Origin: Streptomyces hyderabadensis
Lineage (GTDB): Bacteria; Actinomycetota; Actinomycetes; Streptomycetales; Streptomycetaceae
DNA length: 64,000 bases
Direction of reading: 5' to 3'
NCBI RefSeq assembly: GCF_020404845.1
Contig: NZ_JAIOJZ010000013.1
Coordinates: 62,001 to 126,000, forward strand
Below the pieces are notes generated by a model, which worked only from the letters and a program-made list of their open reading frames with translations, was not told the origin of the DNA and ran no database searches. The translations under genes and the position numbers were made by a program. This document shows positions 56,449 to 63,973 of the stretch, in pieces (position 1 is the stretch's first letter; each line of letters starts with the position of its first letter).

Positions 56449-56551
56449 TTGCGGGCAGTCGTGCGCTGAGGTACGTGCGGTGTCGCCGACCGGCGCTGGC
56501 GGGTGCCGCTGCGCCCACCCGTGCCGCCCCAGCGGCACGACTGCCCGCAGC
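56448..56551. repeat. inverted-repeat element (about 100 bp) between the HelD and cutC genes
   Basis: GCGGGCAGTCGTGC (56451-56464) recurs inverted as GCACGACTGCCCGC (56535-56548); the arms extend outward with few mismatches and the left arm touches the HelD stop. Inside, GTGCCGCT (56503-56510) pairs with AGCGGCAC (56531-56538). This nested structure looks like a palindromic intergenic element of the kind dispersed in Streptomyces, and could also terminate transcription from both sides. Confidence 0.75.
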
Positions 56552-56562
56552 TGACAGGGCTG

Positions 56563-57252
56563 TTACTCCCCCAGAACCCGCCGCCACTCCAGCACCGCGT
56601 CCGCCGTCACCGGTCCCGCCCACCCGGAGGGCCTCGCCGCCCCGCCGATGTGGAACCCGTCGATCCCCGCGTCCAGCAGCCCCGGTACGTGGTCCAGCCG
56701 CAGCCCGCCGCCGACCAGCAGCTGCTGCTCGTACCCCGGCTCCCCCCGCCGCCGCGCCTCCGCGACCAGCACGGTCAGGCCGTCGTCCACGCCACCGGCC
56801 GCCCCGGCCGTCAGGTAGGTGTCCAGGCCCGGGAAGTCCGCGAGCTGCTTGCGCAGCGCGTCCCGGTTCGCGGCGCGGTCGATCGCGCGGTGGAAGGTCC
56901 ACCGGCATCCGTCCAGCACCTCGGCGATCCGCTCCACCGCGCCGAGGTCCACGTCGCCCTCCGCGTCGAGGAACCCCAGCACGAACTGCGTGGCCCCGGC
57001 CTCCCGCATCTCGTCGGCGACGCGTGCCAGACGCTCGACGTCACCGGCGGCGAACCCGTCCGCGAGCCGCAGCATCACCCGTACGTCGATGTCGACGGCG
57101 GCACGGATCGCGGCGACGGTGGCGGCCGACGGGGTGAGTCCGTCGGCCGCCATGTCGGTGACCAGTTCGAGGCGATCCGCGCCTCCGGCCTGGGCGGCGA
57201 CCGCGTCCTCGACGTCGAGGGCGATCACCTCCAGGACTGCACGCTTGCTCAT
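56563..57252 (-). CDS. cutC: copper homeostasis protein CutC
   Basis: 229 residues, TIM-barrel CutC family. Typical segments are LEVIALDVEDAVAAQAGGADRLELVTDM (N-terminal), VRVMLR, FVLGFLDAEGDVD and WTFHRAIDRA, and GIDGFHIGGAARP near the end. Despite the name, a direct copper role is not proven for most bacterial members. ATG at 57252. The open upstream region holds no SD of note; a 104-bp inverted-repeat element lies downstream. Confidence 0.92.
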   Translation of the reverse strand: MSKRAVLEVIALDVEDAVAAQAGGADRLELVTDMAADGLTPSAATVAAIRAAVDIDVRVMLRLADGFAAGDVERLARVADEMREAGATQFVLGFLDAEGDVDLGAVERIAEVLDGCRWTFHRAIDRAANRDALRKQLADFPGLDTYLTAGAAGGVDDGLTVLVAEARRRGEPGYEQQLLVGGGLRLDHVPGLLDAGIDGFHIGGAARPSGWAGPVTADAVLEWRRVLGE

Positions 57253-57337
57253 GGGACCCCATTCGTCGGCCTGCTACAGGTCTAGTCCAATCCAAGACTA
57301 CGCGCCCGACGGCAGGCCCGGGTCCCCGCGTCGCCGC

Positions 57338-58021
57338 TCAGCCGCCGAAGATGTTCAGCTCCTTCGCCTCCACCCCGGCCAGCTCGTACCCCGCCGCCCC
57401 GTCCAGGGGGCGGCCCGCGTAGAGCCGTACGAGGGTGGGGCCGTCGCCGATGTAGCGGCCCGGCGGCCGCTCACCGCTCGCCTCGCCCAGCTTCAGCGGC
57501 TCGTCCAGGTCGTCCAGGTCGGCGTGGAGCGGCACGTGACCGCGCGCCCGGGTGATCGTGCCGAGCAGCGTGAGCGCCTCCGGCAGCCCGCGCCCCGCGT
57601 ACGCCCCAGGCTCGCCGAAGGCCACCCGTACGTCACCGCCGTGCACCCACTCGCCCAGTGCGACGGGGTCCAGCACCCCGCCCGCCCGGGCGATCACCGG
57701 GCCGGCCTCGGTCATGCCGCGTTCCAGTTCGTCGACGATCCGGGCGTTGCTCCAGTCGGCGCGTTCGGCGATGTCGCGGTCGTTGGACTCGGGCGAGAAG
57801 ACGCCCTTCTCGAAGCGCTGCTCCACCACCCGGATCAGGGCGCTGGAGCAGTGCGCCAGCACGTCGCGCACCGTCCAGCCCGGACACGCGGCCACCGGCA
57901 GCGCGAAATCGGCGTCCGCGCGGGAGCGCAACAGGGGCACCAGCTCGTCGCGTTCGAGGGTCAGCAGCCGGCCGGGCCGTTCGGGGTCGCGTACGTCGTG
58001 CAGGTCTGCGGGAGTCGTCAT
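57338..58021 (-). CDS. maleylpyruvate isomerase family mycothiol-dependent enzyme
   Basis: 227 residues. The mycothiol/DinB-type metal site is visible: CPGWTVRDVLAHCSSALIRVVEQ (near 46-68, with His) and GEWVHGGDVRVAFGEP (near 122-137). Family members isomerise or conjugate with mycothiol as cofactor; the exact substrate is unknown. ATG at 58021, 9 nt after the upstream TetR stop, so the two form an operon and the TetR may control this enzyme. Confidence 0.9.
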   Translation of the reverse strand: MTTPADLHDVRDPERPGRLLTLERDELVPLLRSRADADFALPVAACPGWTVRDVLAHCSSALIRVVEQRFEKGVFSPESNDRDIAERADWSNARIVDELERGMTEAGPVIARAGGVLDPVALGEWVHGGDVRVAFGEPGAYAGRGLPEALTLLGTITRARGHVPLHADLDDLDEPLKLGEASGERPPGRYIGDGPTLVRLYAGRPLDGAAGYELAGVEAKELNIFGG

Positions 58022-58030
58022 GGCTCCACG

Positions 58031-58690
58031 TTAGGGCCCGAGCAGGCCTTCCAGTTCGGCCGCGTAGAGAAGAGCCGGGTCGAAACCCATACCGGTGAAC
58101 TGACCCGCCAGTTCCAGGGACAGGACGCCGTGCATCCGGGTCCAGAAGGACAGGGCCCGGCGCAGGGCGGCGGGGGACGCCGGGTGGTCGCGCGCCCACT
58201 GCCGGTGGGTCTCCAGGTGGGTGTCGAACGCCTCGGCGGCGCCGTCCGGCGTCGGTTCGGACGGCAGCGCGGCACAGGCGTCGACGATGACCGTCATGAT
58301 CTCGGCGGCGATCTCGGTGATGTCGTCGGGCGCCCGGTAGCCGGGGACGGGGGTGCCGAAGATGAGGAAGTAGCGCTGCGGGTCCTCCAGGGCCCAGGTG
58401 CGCAGGGCGTGGGCGAGTCCGGCCAGGTCGGCACCGGCCTCGGCGGCGGCCCGGAAGGTGTCGGCCTGGCTGCGGTAGGCGTCCCGGATGAGTTCGGTGA
58501 TCAGTTCGTCGCGGCCGTCGAAGTAGCGGTAGAGCGCGGGTCCGCTCATGCCCATCCGCTTGGAGATCGCGTTGAGGGAGAGCGCGGAGGCGCCCGCCGT
58601 GGCGATCTGCTCCCACGCGTGTTCCTTGATCTCCGCGCGCACCTGGGTGCGGTACCGCTCCCGCGGGGTGCTGGTGCGCGCCTCCGCCAT
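58031..58690 (-). CDS. TetR family regulator (TetR_C_13-like, WHG type)
   Basis: 219 residues. N-terminal DNA-binding domain: RAEIKEHAWEQIATAGASALSLNAISKRMGMSGPALYRYFDGRDELI (18-64). The C-terminal domain has ALEDPQRYFLIFGTPVPGY, seen in WHG-type TetR proteins. ATG at 58690; AAAGG lies about 11-15 nt upstream. It is co-transcribed with the maleylpyruvate isomerase-like gene and divergent from an HD hydrolase gene. A dyad in the divergent region is a candidate operator. Confidence 0.92.
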   Translation of the reverse strand: MAEARTSTPRERYRTQVRAEIKEHAWEQIATAGASALSLNAISKRMGMSGPALYRYFDGRDELITELIRDAYRSQADTFRAAAEAGADLAGLAHALRTWALEDPQRYFLIFGTPVPGYRAPDDITEIAAEIMTVIVDACAALPSEPTPDGAAEAFDTHLETHRQWARDHPASPAALRRALSFWTRMHGVLSLELAGQFTGMGFDPALLYAAELEGLLGP

Positions 58691-58742
58691 GGTCCGCCGC
58701 CGCCTTTCGGGTCCGCCCGGCCCGCCCGCCGGGAAAGTATGC

Positions 58743-58757
58743 ACTTCAGTTAGAAGT
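58743..58757. promoter_or_regulatory. operator candidate ACTTC-AGTTA-GAAGT
   Basis: A perfect 5-5-5 inverted repeat in the AT-rich divergent promoter, 53 bp from the tetR start and 33 bp from the HD-hydrolase start. A plausible TetR site. Confidence 0.55.
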
Positions 58758-58789
58758 TATCACGAACATTATCTGGGAGAATGCGCCCC

Positions 58790-59473
58790 ATGGCCGACCT
58801 CGACGCCCTGCGCTCCCGCTTCGTCCGCACCCTGGCGGGAGCCACCGCCCCGGGTGCCGCGCCCGGAACCGCCGCCCCCGGCCCCGACCCCGCACTGTAC
58901 GCCGACGACCTGCTGACCCGCTGGCAGGAGCCCCAGCGGCGCTACCACACCCTGGCGCACCTCACGGCGGTCCTGGACCACGTCGACGTCCTGGCCGAGC
59001 ACGCCGACGACGTGGACGTGGTGCGCCTCGCCGCGTGGTTCCACGACGCGGTCTACCGGCCGGACCGGTCCGAGAACGAGGAGCGCTCGGCCCGGCTCGC
59101 CGAACGCGCCCTGCCCGAGGCCGGGGTGTCGGCGGCGAAGACCGCCGAGGTGGCCCGGCTGGTGCGGCTCACCGTCACGCACGCCCCGGCCGAGGACGAC
59201 CGCGACGGGCAGGTGCTGTGCGACGCGGACCTGGCGGTGCTCGCCTCGCCGCCGTCGGCGTACGCGGCGTACACGGCGGCCGTCCGCGAGGAGTACCACT
59301 TCGTGCCGAACGAGGCCTTCCGCGAGGGCCGGTCCGCGATCCTGCGCCAACTTCTGGACCTGCCCACCCTGTTCCACACCCCGCACGGACGACGGGAGTG
59401 GGAGGCGACCGCCCGCCACAACCTCACCGGCGAACTGGAAATGCTGTCGCTCCCCGACACCCCGGACGTCTAG
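58790..59473 (+). CDS. HD-domain phosphohydrolase-like protein
   Basis: 227 residues. The HD superfamily metal site is visible in RYHTLAHLTAVLDHV, AAWFHDAVYRPDRSENEERSA (His-Asp pair near 84) and VLCDADLAVLASPP. Similar actinobacterial proteins are annotated as predicted metal-dependent HD phosphohydrolases; substrate unknown. ATG at 58790 is preferred over 58781 because GGGAGA lies 9 nt upstream of it and only 1 nt from the other. Followed after 10 bp by the DinB-GNAT gene. Confidence 0.88.
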   Translation: MADLDALRSRFVRTLAGATAPGAAPGTAAPGPDPALYADDLLTRWQEPQRRYHTLAHLTAVLDHVDVLAEHADDVDVVRLAAWFHDAVYRPDRSENEERSARLAERALPEAGVSAAKTAEVARLVRLTVTHAPAEDDRDGQVLCDADLAVLASPPSAYAAYTAAVREEYHFVPNEAFREGRSAILRQLLDLPTLFHTPHGRREWEATARHNLTGELEMLSLPDTPDV

Positions 59474-59476
59474 CCT
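59471..59476 (+). promoter_or_regulatory. TAGCCT -10 box overlapping the preceding stop codon
   Basis: TAGCCT ends 7 nt before the ATG at 59484. Its TAG is the stop codon of the HD-hydrolase gene, so promoter and stop share bases. Confidence 0.4.
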
Positions 59477-59483
59477 GCCCGGC

Positions 59484-60599
59484 ATGCGGACATTGGGCGG
59501 GGAACAGGTGGAAGAGGCCGTGGCGGACGCCGTCGCGCTGCTGCGGACGGCGACGGACCGGGACTGGGAGGCGGCACGGGCCGGACGGCTGGAGTGGAGC
59601 TGCCGCTACACGGCGGAGCACATCGCGGGCGACCTCATCGCCTACGCCGGCCAGCTCGCCGGACGCGCCACCGAGGCGTACGTGCCTTTCGAGATCACCT
59701 TGGACGGCACCGACGACGGCTTGGATCCCGCCGACAACGAGGGCGTCCTCCACGTCGTCGAGACGACCGGCGCGCTGCTCGCCGCCACCCTCCGCACCAC
59801 CCCGCGCGAAGTCCGGGCCTTCCACCCGTACCCCTTCCGCAGCGCGGACCGCGAGGGCTTCGCCGCGATGGGGATCACCGAGGTGTTCCTGCACACGCAC
59901 GACATCGCCGAAGGGCTCGGGCTGGCCTACGAACCGCCCGCCGAGCGGTGCGCGGACCTCCTCGCCCGGCTCTTCCCGCACGTGAGGCCCGACACCGACC
60001 CCTGGCGCACCCTGCTGTGGGCCACCGGCCGCGGCGACCTGCCCGGCCGGGCCCCGGTCACCGAGTGGCGCTGGCGCAACAACCTGGTGATCCCGGCCGG
60101 ACGGCTCACCCTCCAGGGCGTCACGCCCGCCGCCGCCATGGACCTCGCCGCGGGCGGCGACGGCGGCTTCGCATGGGCCGGGGGCGAGCCCTACCAGGGC
60201 ACCCGAGACGCCGCCGGAATGCTGGTGAAGGCCTACGAGACGGGGGTCCACCGCCCGGTGTGGGGGGTCTTCGTCCTGGTCCGGCGCGAGGACGGCCGCG
60301 CGGTCGGCGGCATCGGCTTCCACGGGGTGCCGGACGAGAAGGGCCGGGTGGAGATCGGCTACGACCTGGTCGAGGCGGCCCGGGGCCACGGCTACGCGAC
60401 CGAGGGGCTGCGCGCGCTGTCCGGGTGGGCGCTGGGGCGGGAGGCGGTCACGTCCGTGCGCGCGACGACCGAGCCGGAGAACACCGCGTCGCAGGCCGTC
60501 ATCGCCCGTGCCGGGTTCACCCGGATCGCCGGGGACGAAGCGGAGGGCGAGGCGGGCGCGGAGGGCGCCGGGCAGTTCGTCTACGAGCTGCGCCGCTGA
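59484..60599 (+). CDS. DinB/maleylpyruvate isomerase N-terminal domain fused to a GNAT acetyltransferase
   Basis: 371 residues, two domains. The first 210 residues are helical and of the mycothiol maleylpyruvate isomerase type (WSCRYTAEHIAGDLIAYAGQ near 39-58, FLHTHDIAEGLGLAYE near 135-150). The C-terminal 160 residues are a GNAT fold with VGGIGFHGVPDEKGRVEIGYDL and the acetyl-CoA loop ARGHGYATEGLRAL, ending NTASQAVIARAGFTRI. The fusion suggests modification of the same small molecule by two activities. ATG at 59484. Overlaps the convergent DUF4031 gene by 19 bp. Confidence 0.88.
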   Translation: MRTLGGEQVEEAVADAVALLRTATDRDWEAARAGRLEWSCRYTAEHIAGDLIAYAGQLAGRATEAYVPFEITLDGTDDGLDPADNEGVLHVVETTGALLAATLRTTPREVRAFHPYPFRSADREGFAAMGITEVFLHTHDIAEGLGLAYEPPAERCADLLARLFPHVRPDTDPWRTLLWATGRGDLPGRAPVTEWRWRNNLVIPAGRLTLQGVTPAAAMDLAAGGDGGFAWAGGEPYQGTRDAAGMLVKAYETGVHRPVWGVFVLVRREDGRAVGGIGFHGVPDEKGRVEIGYDLVEAARGHGYATEGLRALSGWALGREAVTSVRATTEPENTASQAVIARAGFTRIAGDEAEGEAGAEGAGQFVYELRR

Positions 60600-60883
60600 G
60601 CACCCGGGGCGGCGGCGGACCGGGAGGCCCCCTTGCGGCGGCGCAGTCCCGCCGCGTGCAGCAGCCGCACCACCTCGCGGCTGCTGACCTCCAGCGCCCC
60701 GGCGGACACCGCGTCGGCGTACCGGTGGGCGGGCAGGTCGTAGTGGTCGCGTTCGAAGGCGCGGCGCGGCACGCCCAGGGCCTCGGCGAAGGCGTGCAGT
60801 TCGGCGTAGGAGACGTCGCTGACCAGGTGGGACCAGAGCCGGCCGTGGCCCGGCCAGGTCGGCGGGTCGATGTAGAGCGTCAC
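60581..60883 (-). CDS. DUF4031 domain protein
   Basis: 100 residues. Typical DUF4031 sequence: MTLYIDPPTWPGHGRLWSHL, then SYAELHAFAEALGVPRRAFERDHYDLPAHRY, ending in a basic tail. GTG at 60883 has GAGGA 10 nt upstream; an upstream GTG at 60904 is possible and would overlap the preceding stop. The role is unknown. It follows the zinc-ribbon-like gene on the same strand by 10 bp. Confidence 0.83.
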   Translation of the reverse strand: MTLYIDPPTWPGHGRLWSHLVSDVSYAELHAFAEALGVPRRAFERDHYDLPAHRYADAVSAGALEVSSREVVRLLHAAGLRRRKGASRSAAAPGAQRRSS

Positions 60884-60893
60884 CGGTGGGTCC

Positions 60894-61271
60894 TCACGGG
60901 GCACCGCCGGTGGCCGCGCCCAGCGAGCCGACCGCCGCGACCTTCACGCCCGCCTTGCCGCACACCCAGTGCGGGTCGGGCCCCAGCTCCGGCTCGACGT
61001 CCAGCGCGTGCGGGTCGCCGGAGCCGCACACCGGGCACAGCGGCCAGCGGCCGTACCGCTCCAGCAGGGCGTCCTGCACGTCCTGCGCGACCAGCCCGGC
61101 CACGAACTCCGCGCCCTCCGGCCACTGCTCGACCCACCAGCGCCGCTGCGCGACGGACTCCTCGACCAGCGAGACCACGTCCGGTTCGGCGACCTCGCCC
61201 GCCACCAGGTCGGCGAGCACGAGGGCGCGTGCGGCGTGCAGCGCCTGCTCCAGGGGGCTGATGGGGTTCAT
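60894..61271 (-). CDS. hypothetical protein with CxxC zinc-ribbon-like C-terminus
   Basis: 125 residues. Helical N-terminus (PLEQALHAARALVLADLVAGEVAEPDVVSLVEE) and a later CPVCGSGDPHALDVEP...WVCGKAG segment with three cysteines and a histidine that could bind zinc. Starts at ATG 61271, in the divergent promoter region with rpiR. Probably co-transcribed with DUF4031. Function unknown. Confidence 0.8.
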   Translation of the reverse strand: MNPISPLEQALHAARALVLADLVAGEVAEPDVVSLVEESVAQRRWWVEQWPEGAEFVAGLVAQDVQDALLERYGRWPLCPVCGSGDPHALDVEPELGPDPHWVCGKAGVKVAAVGSLGAATGGAP

Positions 61272-61290
61272 GCACCCATTGTGCGCACTC

Positions 61291-61320
61291 TTGACCCGCG
61301 GACCGAAACGAAAATATCTT
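61291..61320 (+). promoter_or_regulatory. promoter of the rpiR gene, leaderless
   Basis: TTGACC (61291-61296) and TATCTT (61315-61320) with an 18-bp spacer. The -10 ends 6 nt before the GTG at 61327, so the message starts at or next to the start codon. Confidence 0.65.
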
Positions 61321-61353
61321 TCATGAGTGACCGATGAAGTGAAGGAAACTTTC
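61310..61353. promoter_or_regulatory. two RpiR/MurR operator candidates GAAnnnnnCTTTC
   Basis: GAAAATATCTTTC (61310-61322) overlaps the -10 box, and GAAGGAAACTTTC (61341-61353) lies just inside the gene, 31 bp away (three helical turns). Both are inverted repeats with GAAA/TTTC half-sites, fitting autorepression. Confidence 0.55.
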
Positions 61354-62289
61354 GCCCACGTCCCCGGGGGCCGCCGCGCCACCGGCGGCGGAAGCGCACC
61401 GCCCGCGCCCGCCGCCCTCGCGGCCAAGGTCCGCACCCTGGCCCCGTCGATGACCCGGTCCATGCAGCGGGTCGCCGAGGCCGTCGCGGGCGACCCGGCC
61501 GGCTGCGCCGCCCTCACGGTCACCGGCCTGGCCGAGCTGACCGGCACCAGCGAGGCGACCGTCGTACGCACCGCCCGGCTGCTCGGCTACCCCGGCTACC
61601 GGGACCTGCGCCTCGCCCTCGCCGGGCTGGCCGCCCAGCAGCAGTCCGGCCGCGCGCCCGCCATCACCACCGACATCGCGGTCGACGACCCGATCGCCGA
61701 CGTGGTCGCCAAGCTGGCCTACGACGAGCAGCAGACCCTCGCGGACACGGCCGCCGGTCTGGACACCGTCCAGCTCGGCGCGGCCGTCGCCGCACTGGCC
61801 GCCGCCCGGCGCACCGACGTGTACGGCATCGGCGCCTCCAACCTGGTCGCCCAGGATCTCACCCAGAAGATGCTGCGCATAGGGCTCATAGCCCACGCGC
61901 CGGGCGACCCGCACCTCGCCGTCACCAACGCGGTGCAGCTGCGCGCGGGTGACGTGGCCGTGGCGATCACGCACTCCGGCTCGACCGGGGACGTCATCGA
62001 ACCGCTGCGGGTCGCCTTCGAGCGCGGCGCGACGACCATCGCCGTCACCGGGCGCCCCGACAGCTCCGTCACCCAGTACGCCGACCACGTGCTGACCACG
62101 TCCACCGCCCGGGAGAGCGAGCTGCGGCCGGCGGCGATGTCGTCCCGGACCAGCCAGCTGCTGGTGGTGGACTGCCTGTTCGTGGGGGTGGCGCAGCGGA
62201 TCTACGAGTCGGCTGCGCCGGCCTTGGCGGCGTCGTACGAGGCGTTGGCGCATCGGCACGGGGCGCTCCGCGCGGATCGCGGCAGGTGA
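61327..62289 (+). CDS. RpiR/MurR family transcriptional regulator
   Basis: 320 residues. N-terminal HTH_6 domain (SMTRSMQRVAEAVAGDPAG, LAELTGTSEATVVRTARLLGYPGYRDLRLAL, about 38-100) and a C-terminal SIS sugar-phosphate-binding domain (DVYGIGASNLVAQDLTQKML, VAITHSGSTGDVIEPLRVA, about 155-290). Such proteins sense N-acetylmuramic acid 6-phosphate in front of murQ. GTG at 61327 with no SD; leaderless by the promoter. Next gene in the same direction is murQ, 109 bp downstream. Confidence 0.94.
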   Translation: MTDEVKETFAHVPGGRRATGGGSAPPAPAALAAKVRTLAPSMTRSMQRVAEAVAGDPAGCAALTVTGLAELTGTSEATVVRTARLLGYPGYRDLRLALAGLAAQQQSGRAPAITTDIAVDDPIADVVAKLAYDEQQTLADTAAGLDTVQLGAAVAALAAARRTDVYGIGASNLVAQDLTQKMLRIGLIAHAPGDPHLAVTNAVQLRAGDVAVAITHSGSTGDVIEPLRVAFERGATTIAVTGRPDSSVTQYADHVLTTSTARESELRPAAMSSRTSQLLVVDCLFVGVAQRIYESAAPALAASYEALAHRHGALRADRGR

Positions 62290-62293
62290 TCGC

Positions 62294-62350
62294 CGTGGGC
62301 GGCTGCGGGCCCGTTGTGGCTGGTCGCGCAGTTCCCCGCGCCCCTTGGAG
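62294..62350. repeat. dispersed Streptomyces repeat, truncated, between rpiR and murQ
   Basis: GGCTGCGGG...GTTGTGGCTGGTCGCGCAG and TTCCCCGCGCCCCTT match a block I recognise as recurring between Streptomyces genes (familiarity, not a search). Here the second half that normally closes the hairpin appears missing. Confidence 0.6.
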
Positions 62351-62398
62351 CCTCGCACTGCCCGGCATCTACAAGTCACTGGAAAGAGCCATACCCTC

Positions 62399-63334
62399 AT
62401 GACCTCCACCCCCCATCACCCCGATCTGCGTTCCCAGTTGGAGACCTTGGCCACCGAGGCGTTCCGGTCGGAGCTGGCCGAGATCGATCAGTTGCCGACG
62501 CTCGACATCACCCGCCTGATGAACGGCGAGGACGCCGCCGTGGCCGCCGCCGTGGCCGAGCGGCTGCCCGAGATCGCCGCCGCCATCGACGCCGTGGCCG
62601 CCCGGATGGCGCGCGGCGGGCGGCTGGTCTACGCGGGCGCCGGTACGGCGGGGCGGCTCGGCGTGCTGGACGCCTCCGAGTGCCCGCCCACCTTCAACAC
62701 CGCGCCCGGGCAGGTCGTCGGCCTGATCGCGGGCGGCCCGGACGCCATGGTCACCTCCGTCGAGGGCGCCGAGGACTCCCCCGAGCTGGCCCGCGCCGAC
62801 CTGGACGCCCTCGCGCTGACCGCCGACGACACGGTGGTCGGCGTCTCCGCCTCCGGGCGCACCCCGTACGCCGTCGGTGCCGTCGAGCACGCACGCTCGC
62901 TGGGTGCCCTGACCGTCGGCCTCGCCTGCAACCGGGGCAGCGCCCTGGCCGCCGCCGCCGAGCACGGCATCGAGGTGGTCACCGGGCCCGAGCTGCTCAC
63001 CGGCTCGACGCGGCTGAAGGCGGGCACGGCGCAGAAGCTGGTCCTGAACATGCTGTCGACGATCACGATGATCCGGCTCGGCAAGACGTACGGGAACCTG
63101 ATGGTGGACGTGCGCGCCTCCAACGAGAAGCTGCGGGCCCGCTCGCGCCGCATCGTCGCGCTCGCCACCGGTGCCGCCGACGACGACATCGAGCGTGCCC
63201 TGGCGGCGACCGACGGCGAGGTCAAGCACGCGATCCTGGTCCTGCTGGCCGACGTGGACGGCCCGACGGCCGCCCGGCTGCTGGTGGAGTCCGGCGGTCA
63301 TCTGCGGGCGGCGCTGGCGGCGGCGCTCGGGTGA
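62399..63334 (+). CDS. murQ: N-acetylmuramic acid 6-phosphate etherase
   Basis: 311 residues, the normal MurQ length. SIS-domain family motifs are GGRLVYAGAGTAGRLGVLDASECPPTF (substrate and catalytic acid region), VGVSASGRTPYAVGAV, and KAGTAQKLVLNMLSTITMIRLGKTYGNLMVDV. It cleaves the lactyl ether of MurNAc-6-phosphate to GlcNAc-6-phosphate and D-lactate for cell-wall recycling. ATG at 62399; the SD-like GAAAGAG is about 13 nt upstream. Located after the MurR-like regulator in one direction, so probably controlled by it. Confidence 0.96.
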   Translation: MTSTPHHPDLRSQLETLATEAFRSELAEIDQLPTLDITRLMNGEDAAVAAAVAERLPEIAAAIDAVAARMARGGRLVYAGAGTAGRLGVLDASECPPTFNTAPGQVVGLIAGGPDAMVTSVEGAEDSPELARADLDALALTADDTVVGVSASGRTPYAVGAVEHARSLGALTVGLACNRGSALAAAAEHGIEVVTGPELLTGSTRLKAGTAQKLVLNMLSTITMIRLGKTYGNLMVDVRASNEKLRARSRRIVALATGAADDDIERALAATDGEVKHAILVLLADVDGPTAARLLVESGGHLRAALAAALG

Positions 63335-63403
63335 CCGGCCGCACCGCCACCGGGCCCGGCCGGGGGCCCGGGGCGGTCCGCGCCGTGTGCGATTCTGAAG
63401 GAC

Positions 63404-63973
63404 ATGAACCACGCCCAGCTGACCGCCCTGGGCCGCGCCCTGCGCCTCCTCGGTGAGCACGGCGAGGCCCTGACCGCCGACACCCCGCAGGCCAAGCTGC
63501 ACGAGGTCCGCGCGGACCTGAAGCGTGCGCTGGACCAGCTGGAGGAGAGCGTCACCACGGCGGCCCCCAGCACCCGCTGCCCGGAGCACCCGAACGGGCC
63601 GGTCGACCAGGCCGCGCCCGACCTGTGCCTGCTGTGCGAGACCCGCCGCCGCACGGCCCGCCGCGCCGAGTACAGCGGCGGACCGCTGCCGGCCCGGCCC
63701 GCCGAGCCGGTCCAGTCCCGCTACGGCGTACGGGGCGACCGGCCGCAGCCCCAGCAGCGCTGGCTGCCCGAGCAGTGGACCGGCCAGACGTGGCAGCTGT
63801 GCGGCACCCCGCGCCGCGACCGGCGCGAGGCCGAGCTGTACATCGCCGCCCAACTGCGCGGCCCGCACGCCGCGATGGCCTACCGCCTCGTCCACGAGTT
63901 CACGGACTACGAGGTGCTGCGGGTGTGGGGCACGCCGGTACGGGTGGACATCGAGCCGATGGGCGGCGTCTGA
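63404..63973 (+). CDS. hypothetical protein with CxxC/CxxH zinc-ribbon-like segment
   Basis: 189 residues. Coiled N-terminus (GRALRLLGEHGEAL, LHEVRADLKRALDQLEESV), a possible zinc site TRCPEHPNG...DLCLLCETRRR (near 57-80), and a structured C-terminus WRPEQWTGQ-type, RRDRREAELYIAAQLRGPHAAMAYRLVHEF. No family recognised. ATG at 63404 with GAAGGA 2-7 nt upstream; a GATTCT box ends 7 nt before the start. Confidence 0.82.
   Translation: MNHAQLTALGRALRLLGEHGEALTADTPQAKLHEVRADLKRALDQLEESVTTAAPSTRCPEHPNGPVDQAAPDLCLLCETRRRTARRAEYSGGPLPARPAEPVQSRYGVRGDRPQPQQRWLPEQWTGQTWQLCGTPRRDRREAELYIAAQLRGPHAAMAYRLVHEFTDYEVLRVWGTPVRVDIEPMGGV

Noticed and set aside
61323..61337. ATG AGT GAC CGA TGA mini-ORF overlapping the rpiR start
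   Set aside because: The promoter predicts transcription starting near 61327, after this ATG, so it would not be on the mRNA.
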